Assembly (NCBI GenBank): GCA_900551235.1
Contig: URUU01000044.1
Location: forward strand, 1-17,658
DNA from: an uncultured Lachnospiraceae bacterium
GTDB lineage: Bacteria; Bacillota; Clostridia; Lachnospirales; Lachnospiraceae
DNA: 17,658 nucleotides
Direction: 5' to 3'
The notes beneath the pieces were generated by a model, which saw nothing but the letters and a program-made list of their open reading frames with translations, made no database searches and had not been told where the DNA came from. This document shows, piece by piece, positions 6,267-13,104 of this stretch. The translations under genes were made by a program, and so were the position numbers. Each line of letters begins with the position of its first letter. Within the stretch, counting starts at the first letter, position 1.

Positions 6267-6341
6267 GCAGGAATAACAAGCATGCATATGCCTGATTTCC
6301 ATAACCGGTGAGTAAATGGTATATTTTCAGTTTATTCCTGC
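6267..6341 (-). other. 10-bp inverted repeat in the rpsN-rpsH spacer
   Basis: GCAGGAATAA (6341-6332) and TTATTCCTGC (6276-6267) on the minus strand are perfectly complementary and enclose 55 nt. The 5' strand also has a rival local partner: CCTGC-GCCA-GCAGG can form just upstream. The enclosed part contains the short palindromes ACCGGT and GCATATGC. The arrangement could be an RNA domain or the ends of a small inserted element. No ORF of note is inside. Confidence 0.6.
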
Positions 6342-6360
6342 TGGCGCAGGTCTCTCTATC

Positions 6361-6546
6361 TTACCAGCTTGCTTTTTTAACACCTGGGATTTCACCCTTG
6401 TAAGCCAGTTCACGGAAGCAGATTCTGCAGATTCCGTATTTTCTTAAATATGCATGTGGACGACCACAAATTCTGCAACGATTGTATTCTCTTGTGGAGA
6501 ATTTCTGTTTACGCTGCTGTTTGATTTTCATTGCTGTCTTAGCCAT
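6361..6546 (-). CDS. rpsN: 30S ribosomal protein S14, zinc-binding type (S14Z)
   Basis: S14 sits in the 30S head and contacts S3 and S10. The 61-aa product is the short zinc-binding paralogue with four cysteines at 24, 27, 40 and 43 (CRIC...CRIC), unlike the longer cysteine-free form often used under zinc limitation. The family end GEIPGVKKASW is present. Its SD (AGGAGG) begins just after the rplE stop codon, 16 nt upstream of the ATG. The gene name may also be written rpsZ or rpsN1. The next gene, rpsH, is 165 nt away, an unusually large gap for this operon. Confidence 0.97.
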   Translation of the reverse strand: MAKTAMKIKQQRKQKFSTREYNRCRICGRPHAYLRKYGICRICFRELAYKGEIPGVKKASW

Positions 6547-6562
6547 GAAATTTCCCTCCTAA

Positions 6563-7102
6563 CTATTTTGCAAACGGCATGTTGAACTGAGTTAATAATT
6601 CGCGAGCTTCTTCATCTGTCTTGGCAGTGGTTACGAAGATAACATCCATACCTCTTACCTTGTCGACTTTATCATATTCGATCTCAGGGAAAATTAACTG
6701 TTCTTTGATACCCAGAGCATAGTTGCCTCTGCCGTCAAATGCATTAGGATTTACACCTCTGAAGTCACGTACTCGCGGCAGTGACAGATTGATGAGGCGG
6801 TCTACGAACTCATACATTTTCTCACCGCGCAGTGTTACTTTGCATCCGATCGGCATGCCTTCACGGATTTTAAAGTTTGCAACGGAGTTTTTAGCTCTTG
6901 TCAGAACTGCTTTCTGACCAGCGATGGTTTCCATATCTTTTACGGCTGCATCCAGAAGTTTAGCGTTTTCTTTTGCTTCGCCAACACCCATGTTGATAAC
7001 AACTTTATCAAGCTTCGGAACTTCCATGATGTTTTTGTATCCGAATTTTTTCATTAATGCGTCTACGATCTCGTTCTGGTATTTCTCTTTCAGTCTACTC
7101 AA
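6563..7102 (-). CDS. rplE: 50S ribosomal protein L5 (TTG start)
   Basis: L5 binds 5S rRNA and contacts the P-site tRNA in the central protuberance. The 179-aa protein matches the family in length. Signatures include KVVINMGVGEAKENAKLLD near 33-51, LTRAKNSVANFKIREGMPIG (about 77-96) and LPRVRDFRGVNPNAFDGRGN (about 113-132). The only start that preserves the conserved N-terminus SRLKEKYQNEI is a TTG at 7102. It is preceded by a strong AGGAGGT SD with an 8-nt spacer. A TTG start may lower its initiation rate relative to neighbours, but this is inference. Confidence 0.97.
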   Translation of the reverse strand: MSRLKEKYQNEIVDALMKKFGYKNIMEVPKLDKVVINMGVGEAKENAKLLDAAVKDMETIAGQKAVLTRAKNSVANFKIREGMPIGCKVTLRGEKMYEFVDRLINLSLPRVRDFRGVNPNAFDGRGNYALGIKEQLIFPEIEYDKVDKVRGMDVIFVTTAKTDEEARELLTQFNMPFAK

Positions 7103-7124
7103 CTTTTGCGACCTCCTCTCTCAA

Positions 7125-7436
7125 TTAATCAATCACGTCGCCAGTTTTCTTGGCAAAACGAACTTTTTTGTCACCGTCCATCTTGAATCCGATTCTTGTC
7201 GGCTGACCTTTGTGCAGGTACATTACATTTGAAACTGCGATATAAGCTTCTGTTTCAACGATTCCGCCCTGCTGGTTAGCTGCTGACGGTTTTGTGTGCT
7301 TTGTAACCATGTTTACACCTTCAACAAGAACTCTGTGGTTCTTTGTGTCAACTGCGATTACTTTGCCTTCTTTGTCTTTATCTTTACCGGCGATTACTTT
7401 TACGGTATCACCTTTTTTAATTTTATAAGCTGACAT
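7125..7436 (-). CDS. rplX: 50S ribosomal protein L24
   Basis: L24 initiates 50S assembly and lies near the peptide tunnel exit. The 103-aa product has an N-terminal KOW motif: KKGDTVKVIAGKDKDKEGKV (7-26), followed by RVLVEGVNMVTKHTKPSAAN and a C-terminal IGFKMDGDKKVRFAKKTGDVID. Length and order (rplN-rplX-rplE) are standard. The SD is AAGGAGGT before the ATG, placed in the 11-nt gap after rplN. Confidence 0.97.
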   Translation of the reverse strand: MSAYKIKKGDTVKVIAGKDKDKEGKVIAVDTKNHRVLVEGVNMVTKHTKPSAANQQGGIVETEAYIAVSNVMYLHKGQPTRIGFKMDGDKKVRFAKKTGDVID

Positions 7437-7447
7437 CTGGTACCTCC

Positions 7448-7816
7448 TTATAATACTTCCGGAGCCAGTGAAACAATTTTCATAAACTGTTTTTCACGAA
7501 GCTCTCTGGCTACTGGTCCAAAAATACGGGTTCCTCTTGGAGTTTTGTCATCTTTAATAATAACTGCAGCGTTCTCATCGAATCTGATGTAGGAACCATC
7601 CTTACGGCGTGTTTCTCTAACTGTACGAACAACTACTGCCTTTACAACATCACCTTTTTTAACAACACCGCCTGGTGTTGCATCTTTAACCGTAGCTACG
7701 ATCACATCACCAATGCTTGCATATCTTCTGGTAGATCCGCCCATAACTCTGATACACAGAATCTCTTTTGCACCAGTGTTATCAGCCACCTTCAGTCTAC
7801 TTTCCTGCTGGATCAT
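7448..7816 (-). CDS. rplN: 50S ribosomal protein L14
   Basis: L14 is a 50S interface protein that contacts 16S rRNA and is the docking site for silencing factor RsfS in many bacteria. The product has exactly 122 aa, the usual bacterial length. It begins MIQQESRLKVADNTGAKE, has the central VGG-type stretch (here IRVMGGSTRRYASIGD) and ends KIVSLAPEVL. The SD AGGAGG precedes the ATG, and the gene lies 20 nt after rpsQ. Confidence 0.97.
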   Translation of the reverse strand: MIQQESRLKVADNTGAKEILCIRVMGGSTRRYASIGDVIVATVKDATPGGVVKKGDVVKAVVVRTVRETRRKDGSYIRFDENAAVIIKDDKTPRGTRIFGPVARELREKQFMKIVSLAPEVL

Positions 7817-7836
7817 GCTGATATACCTCCTATATA

Positions 7837-8091
7837 CTATTTCACTTTTTCGACGATTTCAACAAGTCTCCATCTCTTGTCCTTGGACAGCGGTCTTGTT
7901 TCCATAACCTTTACTGTATCACCAATGCTGCACTCGTTGTTTTCATCATGTGCTTTTAATTTATATGTGTCTTTCACGATCTTTTTGTAAAGCGGATGTT
8001 TTACATGCTCTTCGATTGCAACTACGATTGTTTTATCCATCTTATTGCTTACGACCTTGCCGACACGAGTTTTTCTAAGATTTCTTTCCAT
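7837..8091 (-). CDS. rpsQ: 30S ribosomal protein S17
   Basis: S17 is an OB-fold protein that binds the lower 30S body early in assembly. The 84-aa product shows RKTRVGKVVSNKMDKTIVVA (6-25), then HPLYKKIVKDTYKLKAHDE and the ending SIGDTVKVMETRPLSKDKRW (about 57-76), all family signatures. The AAGGAG SD is 12 nt from the chosen ATG, longer than the 7-9 nt seen for most genes here. A nearer ATG, 10 nt upstream, is out of frame. The start is supported by alignment to the B. subtilis N-terminus as I recall it. Confidence 0.96.
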   Translation of the reverse strand: MERNLRKTRVGKVVSNKMDKTIVVAIEEHVKHPLYKKIVKDTYKLKAHDENNECSIGDTVKVMETRPLSKDKRWRLVEIVEKVK

Positions 8092-8130
8092 CTTTAACCA
8101 TTGCTCCTTTCTAGCAGAGTGTACCGTTCA

Positions 8131-8331
8131 TTATTCAGCTTTCTCTGTAATAACGGACTGAATCCTTGCAATGTTTCTGCGAACTTCTTTGATTCTGCTT
8201 GTATTGTCCAACTGATTTGTTGCGTTCTGGAATCTCAGGTTGAAGAGTTCCTTTTTAGCAGCTACTAATTCTTCATTCAATTCTGCAGCTGATTTTGTTC
8301 TTAAATCTTCTACATACTTATTAATTTTCAC
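8131..8331 (-). CDS. rpmC: 50S ribosomal protein L29 (GTG start)
   Basis: L29 lies at the tunnel exit beside L23 and forms part of the docking platform for trigger factor and SRP. The product is a 66-aa helical hairpin with the signature KKELFNLRFQNATNQLDNTS followed by RIKEVRRNIARIQSVI. I choose the GTG at 8331: it gives the N-terminus MKINKYVEDL, and AAGGCGGTGAT, close to a perfect anti-SD complement, lies just upstream. An in-frame GTG at 8340 lies within that SD. The chosen start overlaps the 3' end of rplP by 11 nt. Confidence 0.95.
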   Translation of the reverse strand: MKINKYVEDLRTKSAAELNEELVAAKKELFNLRFQNATNQLDNTSRIKEVRRNIARIQSVITEKAE

Positions 8332-8758
8332 TGTTATCACCGCCTTCTAAATCTGCCTTGGCAACGATCTTACATCTGCAAGGTAATTTATGCATAGCAA
8401 GACGTAATGCTTCACGAGCAACTTCTTCCGGAACTCCTGCAAGTTCAAACATTACACGGCCCGGTTTAACTACTGCTACCCAGTATTCCAGAGTTCCTTT
8501 ACCGGAACCCATACGGGTTTCAGCTGGTTTTGCAGTTACAGGTTTGTCTGGGAAAATTTTGATCCAAACTTTACCACCACGTTTGATGTAACGAGTCATG
8601 GCAACACGGGCTGCCTCGATCTGATTAGATCTGATCCAGCATGGATCTAAAGCGACAAGACCATATTCACCATTTGTAATTTTATTTCCTCTAAGCGCTT
8701 TACCAGCCATGGAGCCACGGAACTGTTTACGACGCTTTACTCTTTTTGGCATTAACAT
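8321..8758 (-). CDS. rplP: 50S ribosomal protein L16
   Basis: L16 is a late-assembly 50S protein that positions the A-site and P-site tRNA acceptor arms. The 145-aa product begins MLMPKRVKRRKQFRGSM, close to the MLxPKRVK pattern of other Firmicutes. This supports ATG 8758 rather than the ATG at 8752. Other signatures are KGTLEYWVAVVKPGRVMFEL and the EVAREALRLAMHKLPCRCKI helix near the C-terminus. The start overlaps the rpsC stop as TAATG, and the gene's end overlaps rpmC, so three genes are translationally linked. Confidence 0.97.
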   Translation of the reverse strand: MLMPKRVKRRKQFRGSMAGKALRGNKITNGEYGLVALDPCWIRSNQIEAARVAMTRYIKRGGKVWIKIFPDKPVTAKPAETRMGSGKGTLEYWVAVVKPGRVMFELAGVPEEVAREALRLAMHKLPCRCKIVAKADLEGGDNSEN

Positions 8759-9414
8759 TATTTATCGCTCCCTTCCTTATTGCCTTTCGTTGGAAGAACT
8801 TCGCCTTTGTAGATCCAAACTTTAACGCCAAGTTTGCCGTAAGTTGTATCTGCTTCAGCAAATCCATAGTCAATATCTGCTCTCAATGTCTGCAGTGGAA
8901 TCGTACCTTCGCTGTAGAACTCTGTACGAGCCATATCAGCTCCGCCAAGACGGCCGGATACGGAAGTTTTGATACCTTTTACGCCTGCTTTCATAGAACG
9001 TCCCATAGTAGATTTCATAGCACGTCTGAAAGAAACACGGTTTTCAAGCTGCAGAGCAATGTTTTCAGCTACCAGCTGTGCGTCTCTGTCCGGTCTCTTA
9101 ACTTCTTTGATATCGATAATCAGCTTCTTTGAAGTGAGTTTCTGAGCTTCTGCTTTTACTTTTTCGATTTCAGAGCCGCCCTTACCGATAACAACACCCG
9201 GTTTAGCAGTGTAAATGATAACTTTTACTCTGTCGGAAGCTCTCTCGATCTCGATTTTTGCAACTCCTGCGCTGTACAGTTTTTTCTTGAGGTATGTTCT
9301 GATCTTATGATCTTCTACCAGATAATCAGCGAAGTCAGCTTCAGCATACCATTTAGAATTCCAGTCTTTAATAACACCGACTCTCAGGCCGTGTGGATTA
9401 ACTTTCTGTCCCAT
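8758..9414 (-). CDS. rpsC: 30S ribosomal protein S3
   Basis: S3 lies at the mRNA entry channel, where with S4 and S5 it contributes to mRNA unwinding. The 218-aa protein starts MGQKVNPHGLRVGVIKDWNS and carries a type 2 KH domain with the loop GKGG at 77-80 (KPGVVIGKGGSEIEKV). The C-terminal domain has the stretch VSGRLGGADMARTEFYSEG and ends with the short basic/acidic tail typical of Firmicutes. The SD GGGAGG precedes the ATG, in an 11-nt gap after rplV. The stop overlaps the rplP start. Confidence 0.97.
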   Translation of the reverse strand: MGQKVNPHGLRVGVIKDWNSKWYAEADFADYLVEDHKIRTYLKKKLYSAGVAKIEIERASDRVKVIIYTAKPGVVIGKGGSEIEKVKAEAQKLTSKKLIIDIKEVKRPDRDAQLVAENIALQLENRVSFRRAMKSTMGRSMKAGVKGIKTSVSGRLGGADMARTEFYSEGTIPLQTLRADIDYGFAEADTTYGKLGVKVWIYKGEVLPTKGNKEGSDK

Positions 9415-9425
9415 GCTTTACCTCC

Positions 9426-9812
9426 CTATTTCTCATTAAGCACGATGGTGATGTGGCTCATTCTCTTTTCGATTCTGTAAGCTCTGCCCTGTGCTCTTGG
9501 TCTGATTCTCTTCATTGTAGGTCCTTTGTTTGCGTAACATTCCTCAACATAAAGGTTTTCAACGCTCATACCATTGTTGTTTTCAGCATTTGCGATTGCT
9601 GATTTTAATAATTTTGCAATCAGTTCAGATGCATATCTTGGATTGTAAGTTACAATACCAAGTGCTGTCTGAACATCTTTGCCTCTAATAGCATCCAATA
9701 CGAAGCATGCTTTCTGAACAGAGACTCTGGCGTAAGATAACTTAGCTGACGGTCTTGTGTCCTTCTGAGCATTTCTTTCTCTCTTTATCTGGGATCTATG
9801 TCCTTTAGCCAT
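9426..9812 (-). CDS. rplV: 50S ribosomal protein L22
   Basis: L22 lines the nascent-peptide tunnel with a long beta hairpin. The 128-aa product has the hairpin at about residues 93-112 (YANKGPTMKRIRPRAQGRAY), where macrolide-resistance insertions and deletions occur in other species. I see no insertion or deletion here. The N-terminus (MAKGHRSQIKRERNAQKD) is about 15 residues longer than in B. subtilis. It is preceded by an AAGGAGG SD and has no better internal start, so I take it as real. Family core signatures such as SYARVSVQKACFVLDAIRGK are clear. Confidence 0.97.
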   Translation of the reverse strand: MAKGHRSQIKRERNAQKDTRPSAKLSYARVSVQKACFVLDAIRGKDVQTALGIVTYNPRYASELIAKLLKSAIANAENNNGMSVENLYVEECYANKGPTMKRIRPRAQGRAYRIEKRMSHITIVLNEK

Positions 9813-9846
9813 AGATATAACCTCCTTTTCGACTGATTATCCGATT

Positions 9847-10128
9847 CTAGCGAACGCCAGATTTTTTCTCGTCCTTACCATGTCCTCTGTAGGTTCTGGT
9901 TGATACGAACTCTCCGAGTTTGTGTCCAACCATATCCTCTGTAACATATACAGGAACATGTTTTCTTCCGTCATGAACAGCGATTGTATGTCCTACAAAC
10001 TGTGGAAAAATTGTAGAACGGCGTGACCAGGTTTTGATAACCTGTTTGCTGCCTGCTGCGTTCATGGCATCTACCTTTTTCAGTAAGCTTGCATCAGCAA
10101 ATGGTCCTTTTTTCAGTGAACGTGCCAT
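9847..10128 (-). CDS. rpsS: 30S ribosomal protein S19
   Basis: S19 forms a heterodimer with S13 in the 30S head near the A-site tRNA and the intersubunit bridge. The 93-aa product has the expected length and all main signatures: MARSLKKGPFADASLLKKV, IKTWSRRSTIFPQFVGHTI (about 31-49) and VPVYVTEDMVGHKLGEFVST (about 60-79), ending KKSGVR. The SD is AGGAGGT. The gene lies 19 nt after rplB and 34 nt before rplV. Confidence 0.97.
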   Translation of the reverse strand: MARSLKKGPFADASLLKKVDAMNAAGSKQVIKTWSRRSTIFPQFVGHTIAVHDGRKHVPVYVTEDMVGHKLGEFVSTRTYRGHGKDEKKSGVR

Positions 10129-10147
10129 GGATTCAACCTCCTATATC

Positions 10148-10996
10148 CTATTTATTATTCAGCGCTTTTCCGTCTCTTCTTCTTACGATCAGCTTGTTAG
10201 ACTGTTTGTTTTTCTTTCTTGTCTTCAAGCCAAGTGCAGGTTTGCCCCAAGGTGTGCATGGACCCGGACGACCGATACCGGTCTTACCTTCACCACCACC
10301 ATGTGGATGGTCATTCGGGTTCATAACAGAACCGCGGACTGTAGGTCTGATACCCATGTGACGTTTTCTACCAGCTTTACCGATATTGATCAGGTTATGC
10401 TCTCCATTTCCAACTACACCGATGGTTGCACGGCAGTTGATCGGAACCATTCTCATTTCGCCTGAAGGCAGACGCAGTGTTGCGTATTTTCCTTCTTTTG
10501 CCATAACCTGTGCGCCGTTTCCTGCGGAACGTACTAACTGTCCGCCTTTTCCAGGATACAGTTCGATGTTGTGTACCATAGTACCAACCGGGATAGCAGA
10601 CAGAGGCAGGCAGTTACCTGGTCTTACTTCTGCTTCAGCACCACTCATAACTTTCATGCCGACTTTCAGTCCAGCCGGTGCCAGGATATATGCTTTCTCA
10701 CCGTCTGCGTAGCAGATCAGTGCGATATTAGCTGTTCTGTTCGGATCGTATTCGATACCGATAACTTTTGCTGCGATTCCATCTTTCTTTCTCTTGAAAT
10801 CTACCAGTCTGTATTTTCTTCTATTTCCGCCTCCGCGGTGTCTTACTGTGATCTTACCCTGATTGTTACGTCCGGAGTTTTTGCTCAGGGATACTACCAG
10901 GCTTTTCTCAGGAGTTGTTTTTGTAATCTCAGAGAAATCAGATCCAGTCATCTGTCTTCTGGAAGGTGTATATGGGTTATATGTCTTAATTCCCAT
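10148..10996 (-). CDS. rplB: 50S ribosomal protein L2
   Basis: L2 is a primary 23S-binding protein needed for subunit joining and close to the peptidyl transferase centre. The 282-aa protein is slightly longer than the usual 273-278. The start at 10996 (MGIKTYNPYTPSRRQM) follows AAGGAG 9 nt upstream, whereas an upstream in-frame extension lacks a family match. Signatures are VRHRGGGNRRKYR (51-63), the Gly-rich DHPHGGGEGKTGIGRP (229-244) with the conserved His-rich loop, and PWGKPALGLKTRKKNK (249-264). The spacer to rplW is 74 nt with no clear structure. Confidence 0.97.
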   Translation of the reverse strand: MGIKTYNPYTPSRRQMTGSDFSEITKTTPEKSLVVSLSKNSGRNNQGKITVRHRGGGNRRKYRLVDFKRKKDGIAAKVIGIEYDPNRTANIALICYADGEKAYILAPAGLKVGMKVMSGAEAEVRPGNCLPLSAIPVGTMVHNIELYPGKGGQLVRSAGNGAQVMAKEGKYATLRLPSGEMRMVPINCRATIGVVGNGEHNLINIGKAGRKRHMGIRPTVRGSVMNPNDHPHGGGEGKTGIGRPGPCTPWGKPALGLKTRKKNKQSNKLIVRRRDGKALNNK

Positions 10997-11070
10997 TGTT
11001 GTTTCTCCTTTCAACTATTTATTGTCACGCTTAGTCTGCGTATATCATTTTGTAAAACAGTGGTCGGATT

Positions 11071-11370
11071 TTATAATCCTTCAAAGATCTCGATATCTTT
11101 GCTGTCCTCTGTCAGAGCAACGATTGCTTTTTTGCTCTTTGCTGTTCTTCCAACAGTCATACCACGTCTTTTCTTCTTGCCGTTGATGTTCATGGTATTT
11201 ACGCTTTTTACTTTTGTTCCTTCGAACATTTTTTCTACAGCTTCTTTAATCTGAGTTTTTGTTGCTTCCGGATGAACAAAAAAGGTGTATTTTTTGTCGC
11301 CCATAGCGTTCATGCTTTTTTCTGTGATAACCGGCTTTAAAATCACATCATAGTACTGTACATTTGCCAT
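11071..11370 (-). CDS. rplW: 50S ribosomal protein L23
   Basis: L23 sits at the tunnel exit and is the main contact for trigger factor and SRP. The 99-aa product has typical bacterial features: DVILKPVITEKSM near 8-20, YTFFVHPEATKTQIKEAVEK (about 28-47) and the basic loop KKKRRGMTVGRTAKSKKA. The start ATG overlaps the rplD stop by one base (TAATG). There is no separate strong SD in a gap, so its translation probably depends on L4 translation. Confidence 0.97.
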   Translation of the reverse strand: MANVQYYDVILKPVITEKSMNAMGDKKYTFFVHPEATKTQIKEAVEKMFEGTKVKSVNTMNINGKKKRRGMTVGRTAKSKKAIVALTEDSKDIEIFEGL

Positions 11371-11990
11371 TATGCGTACACCTCCTCGATTGTCTCTACT
11401 GCTGCTTTTGTTGCAACAACGGTGTTGTGTTTCAGCAGATCAAATACGTTGATAGTATTGGTCAGTGCTGTCTGAACACCTTCGATATTTCTTGCAGACA
11501 GAACAACATTCTGGTCATTGTCATTCAGGATAACCAGCGCTTTGTCAGCTTTCAGGTTTGCCAGAACATTTTTCATTGTCTTTGTTTTGATCTCGTCAAA
11601 TTTCAGCTCATCTACAACGATGAATTTATTTTCCTGAACTTTGGAAGTCAGAACAGATTTCAGAGCTGCTCTCTTTTCCTTTTTGTTCAGTCTGATTGTG
11701 TAATCACGTGGTACCGGAGCGAATACCATTCCGCCGCCTGTCCACTGCGGAGCTCTTGTTGAACCCTGTCTTGCATGACCGGTTCCTTTCTGTCTCCAAG
11801 GTTTTCTTCCGCCACCAGATACTTCAGAACGGGTTTTTGCTTTCTGTGTACCCTGACGTTTGTTTGCAAGCTGACTTACAACTGCCAGATGCACAAGGTG
11901 CTCATTTACTTTCGCACCGAAAATGGCATCGTTGAGCTCCATAGTGCCAACTTCATTGCCTTCCATATTAAAAACAGATACGTTTGCCAT
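11370..11990 (-). CDS. rplD: 50S ribosomal protein L4
   Basis: L4 binds 23S domain I and extends a loop into the exit tunnel. In E. coli it is also the repressor of the S10 operon, acting on the leader RNA by attenuation and translation block. The 206-aa product has the tunnel loop at about 42-98, including GRKPWRQKGTGHARQGSTRA (61-80) and PQWTGGGMVFAPVPRDY. No macrolide-type change in the KGTG region is apparent. The SD is AGGAGG, 9 nt before the ATG. Whether L4 controls this operon through the structured leader upstream of rpsJ is plausible but not shown by sequence. Confidence 0.97.
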   Translation of the reverse strand: MANVSVFNMEGNEVGTMELNDAIFGAKVNEHLVHLAVVSQLANKRQGTQKAKTRSEVSGGGRKPWRQKGTGHARQGSTRAPQWTGGGMVFAPVPRDYTIRLNKKEKRAALKSVLTSKVQENKFIVVDELKFDEIKTKTMKNVLANLKADKALVILNDNDQNVVLSARNIEGVQTALTNTINVFDLLKHNTVVATKAAVETIEEVYA

Positions 11991-12016
11991 CTGTGTGTTC
12001 CTCCTTTCGAAAATGC

Positions 12017-12652
12017 TTACTTACCAGATTTTACAGTCTCTTTAATTGTCACTAAAGATTTTTTAGGTCCTGGTACCGCACCTTTAACCAAGAGAAGATT
12101 GTTCTCAGCGTCTACTTTTACGATTTCCAGATTCTGGATGGTGATTCTCTTGTTACCCATCTGTCCCGGCATTCCTTTTCCTTTGAATACACGGCTCGGA
12201 TCAGAGCAGGCACCATTTGAACCCTGATGACGATGGAATTTGGAACCATGAGCCATCGGTCCTCTGTGCTGACCATGTCTCTTGATCGCACCCTGGAATC
12301 CTTTACCTTTGGAAACTGCGGTAGCATCGATCTTGTCACCCGCTGCAAAGATGTCAGCTTTGATCTCGTCTGCTACTTTGTACTCCTCAGCGTTCTCAAA
12401 CTTGAACTCTCTTACAAATCTCTTGCAGGATACACCAGCTTTGCTGAACTGACCTTTCATCGGTTTGTTTACAAGGCTTTCTCTCTTGTCACCAAAACCA
12501 ACCTGTACTGCACTGTAACCGTCGTTTTCTACTGTTTTGATCTGTGTTACTACACAAGGACCTGCCTGCAGAACGGTTACCGGAGTAAGCACTCCGTCTT
12601 CATTGAAGATTTGAGTCATTCCGACTTTTGTTGCTAAAATCGCTTTCTTCAT
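12017..12652 (-). CDS. rplC: 50S ribosomal protein L3
   Basis: L3 is an early-assembly 50S protein whose extension reaches close to the peptidyl transferase centre. The 211-aa product starts MKKAILATKVGMTQIFNEDG. The ATG at 12652 follows CAGGAGGTAAATCA, an SD with 8-nt spacing; the longer in-frame extension lacks homology. The extension is HGQHRGPMAHGSKFHRHQGS, then SDPSRVFKGKGMPGQMG. This region contains the Gln methylated by PrmB in E. coli, with the equivalent residue likely in KFHRHQGS. The gap to rpsJ is 131 nt and is structured. Confidence 0.97.
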   Translation of the reverse strand: MKKAILATKVGMTQIFNEDGVLTPVTVLQAGPCVVTQIKTVENDGYSAVQVGFGDKRESLVNKPMKGQFSKAGVSCKRFVREFKFENAEEYKVADEIKADIFAAGDKIDATAVSKGKGFQGAIKRHGQHRGPMAHGSKFHRHQGSNGACSDPSRVFKGKGMPGQMGNKRITIQNLEIVKVDAENNLLLVKGAVPGPKKSLVTIKETVKSGK

Positions 12653-12701
12653 TGATTTACCTCCTGTTTTTCTACAGCGGATTACACTGTGTTGTGCAAT
12701 C

Positions 12702-12763
12702 ATCCTAGTCAAACAATCGATATAAGTGGAACTTGCGTTACTTCTATATCAACCCTTTAGGAT
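12702..12763 (-). other. Structured spacer RNA between rpsJ and rplC
   Basis: On the minus strand ATCCTA (12763-12758) is complementary to TAGGAT (12707-12702). Inside it, GTTGATATA-GA-AGT pairs with ACTTATATCGAT around a 12-nt loop, giving about 12 bp with a 2-nt bulge and G-T wobbles (12753-12716). The element ends about 50 nt before the rplC start and has no U-tract. It could be a processing or regulatory structure; no family is recognised. Confidence 0.55.
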
Positions 12764-12783
12764 AATTTACGGAACAAATTAAA

Positions 12784-13104
12784 TTATTTGTTTTTCATTT
12801 TGATATCGATATAAACACCGGCCGGCATTTCCAGTCTGGACAGTGCGTCTACTGTCTTCTGTGTCGGTGTAACGATATCGATCAGTCTTTTATGAGTTCT
12901 CTGCTCAAACTGTTCTCTGGAATCTTTGTATTTGTGTACGGCTCTCAGAATTGTCACTACTTCTTTCTTTGTTGGCAGTGGCACCGGTCCGCTCACCCTA
13001 GATCCGTTCTTTTTTACAGTTTCGATGATTTTTTTTGCAGATGCATCAACCAGCTGATGGTCATATGCTTTTAATGTGATTCTCATTACTTGACTTGTTG
13101 CCAT
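12784..13104 (-). CDS. rpsJ: 30S ribosomal protein S10
   Basis: S10 is a 30S head protein and is also NusE, which joins NusB and NusG in transcription antitermination. The 106-aa product shows ITLKAYDHQLVDASAKKIIE (8-27), SGPVPLPTKKEVVTILRAVH (about 38-57) and the signature REQFEQRTHKRLIDIV, ending YIDIKMKNK. The start ATG (MATSQ) is set by homology. The SD GGAGG is 13 nt upstream, longer than usual, and the spacer contains six consecutive T residues. That peculiarity suggests that the SD region doubles as part of an attenuator. The gene is the first of the ribosomal operon. Confidence 0.97.
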   Translation of the reverse strand: MATSQVMRITLKAYDHQLVDASAKKIIETVKKNGSRVSGPVPLPTKKEVVTILRAVHKYKDSREQFEQRTHKRLIDIVTPTQKTVDALSRLEMPAGVYIDIKMKNK

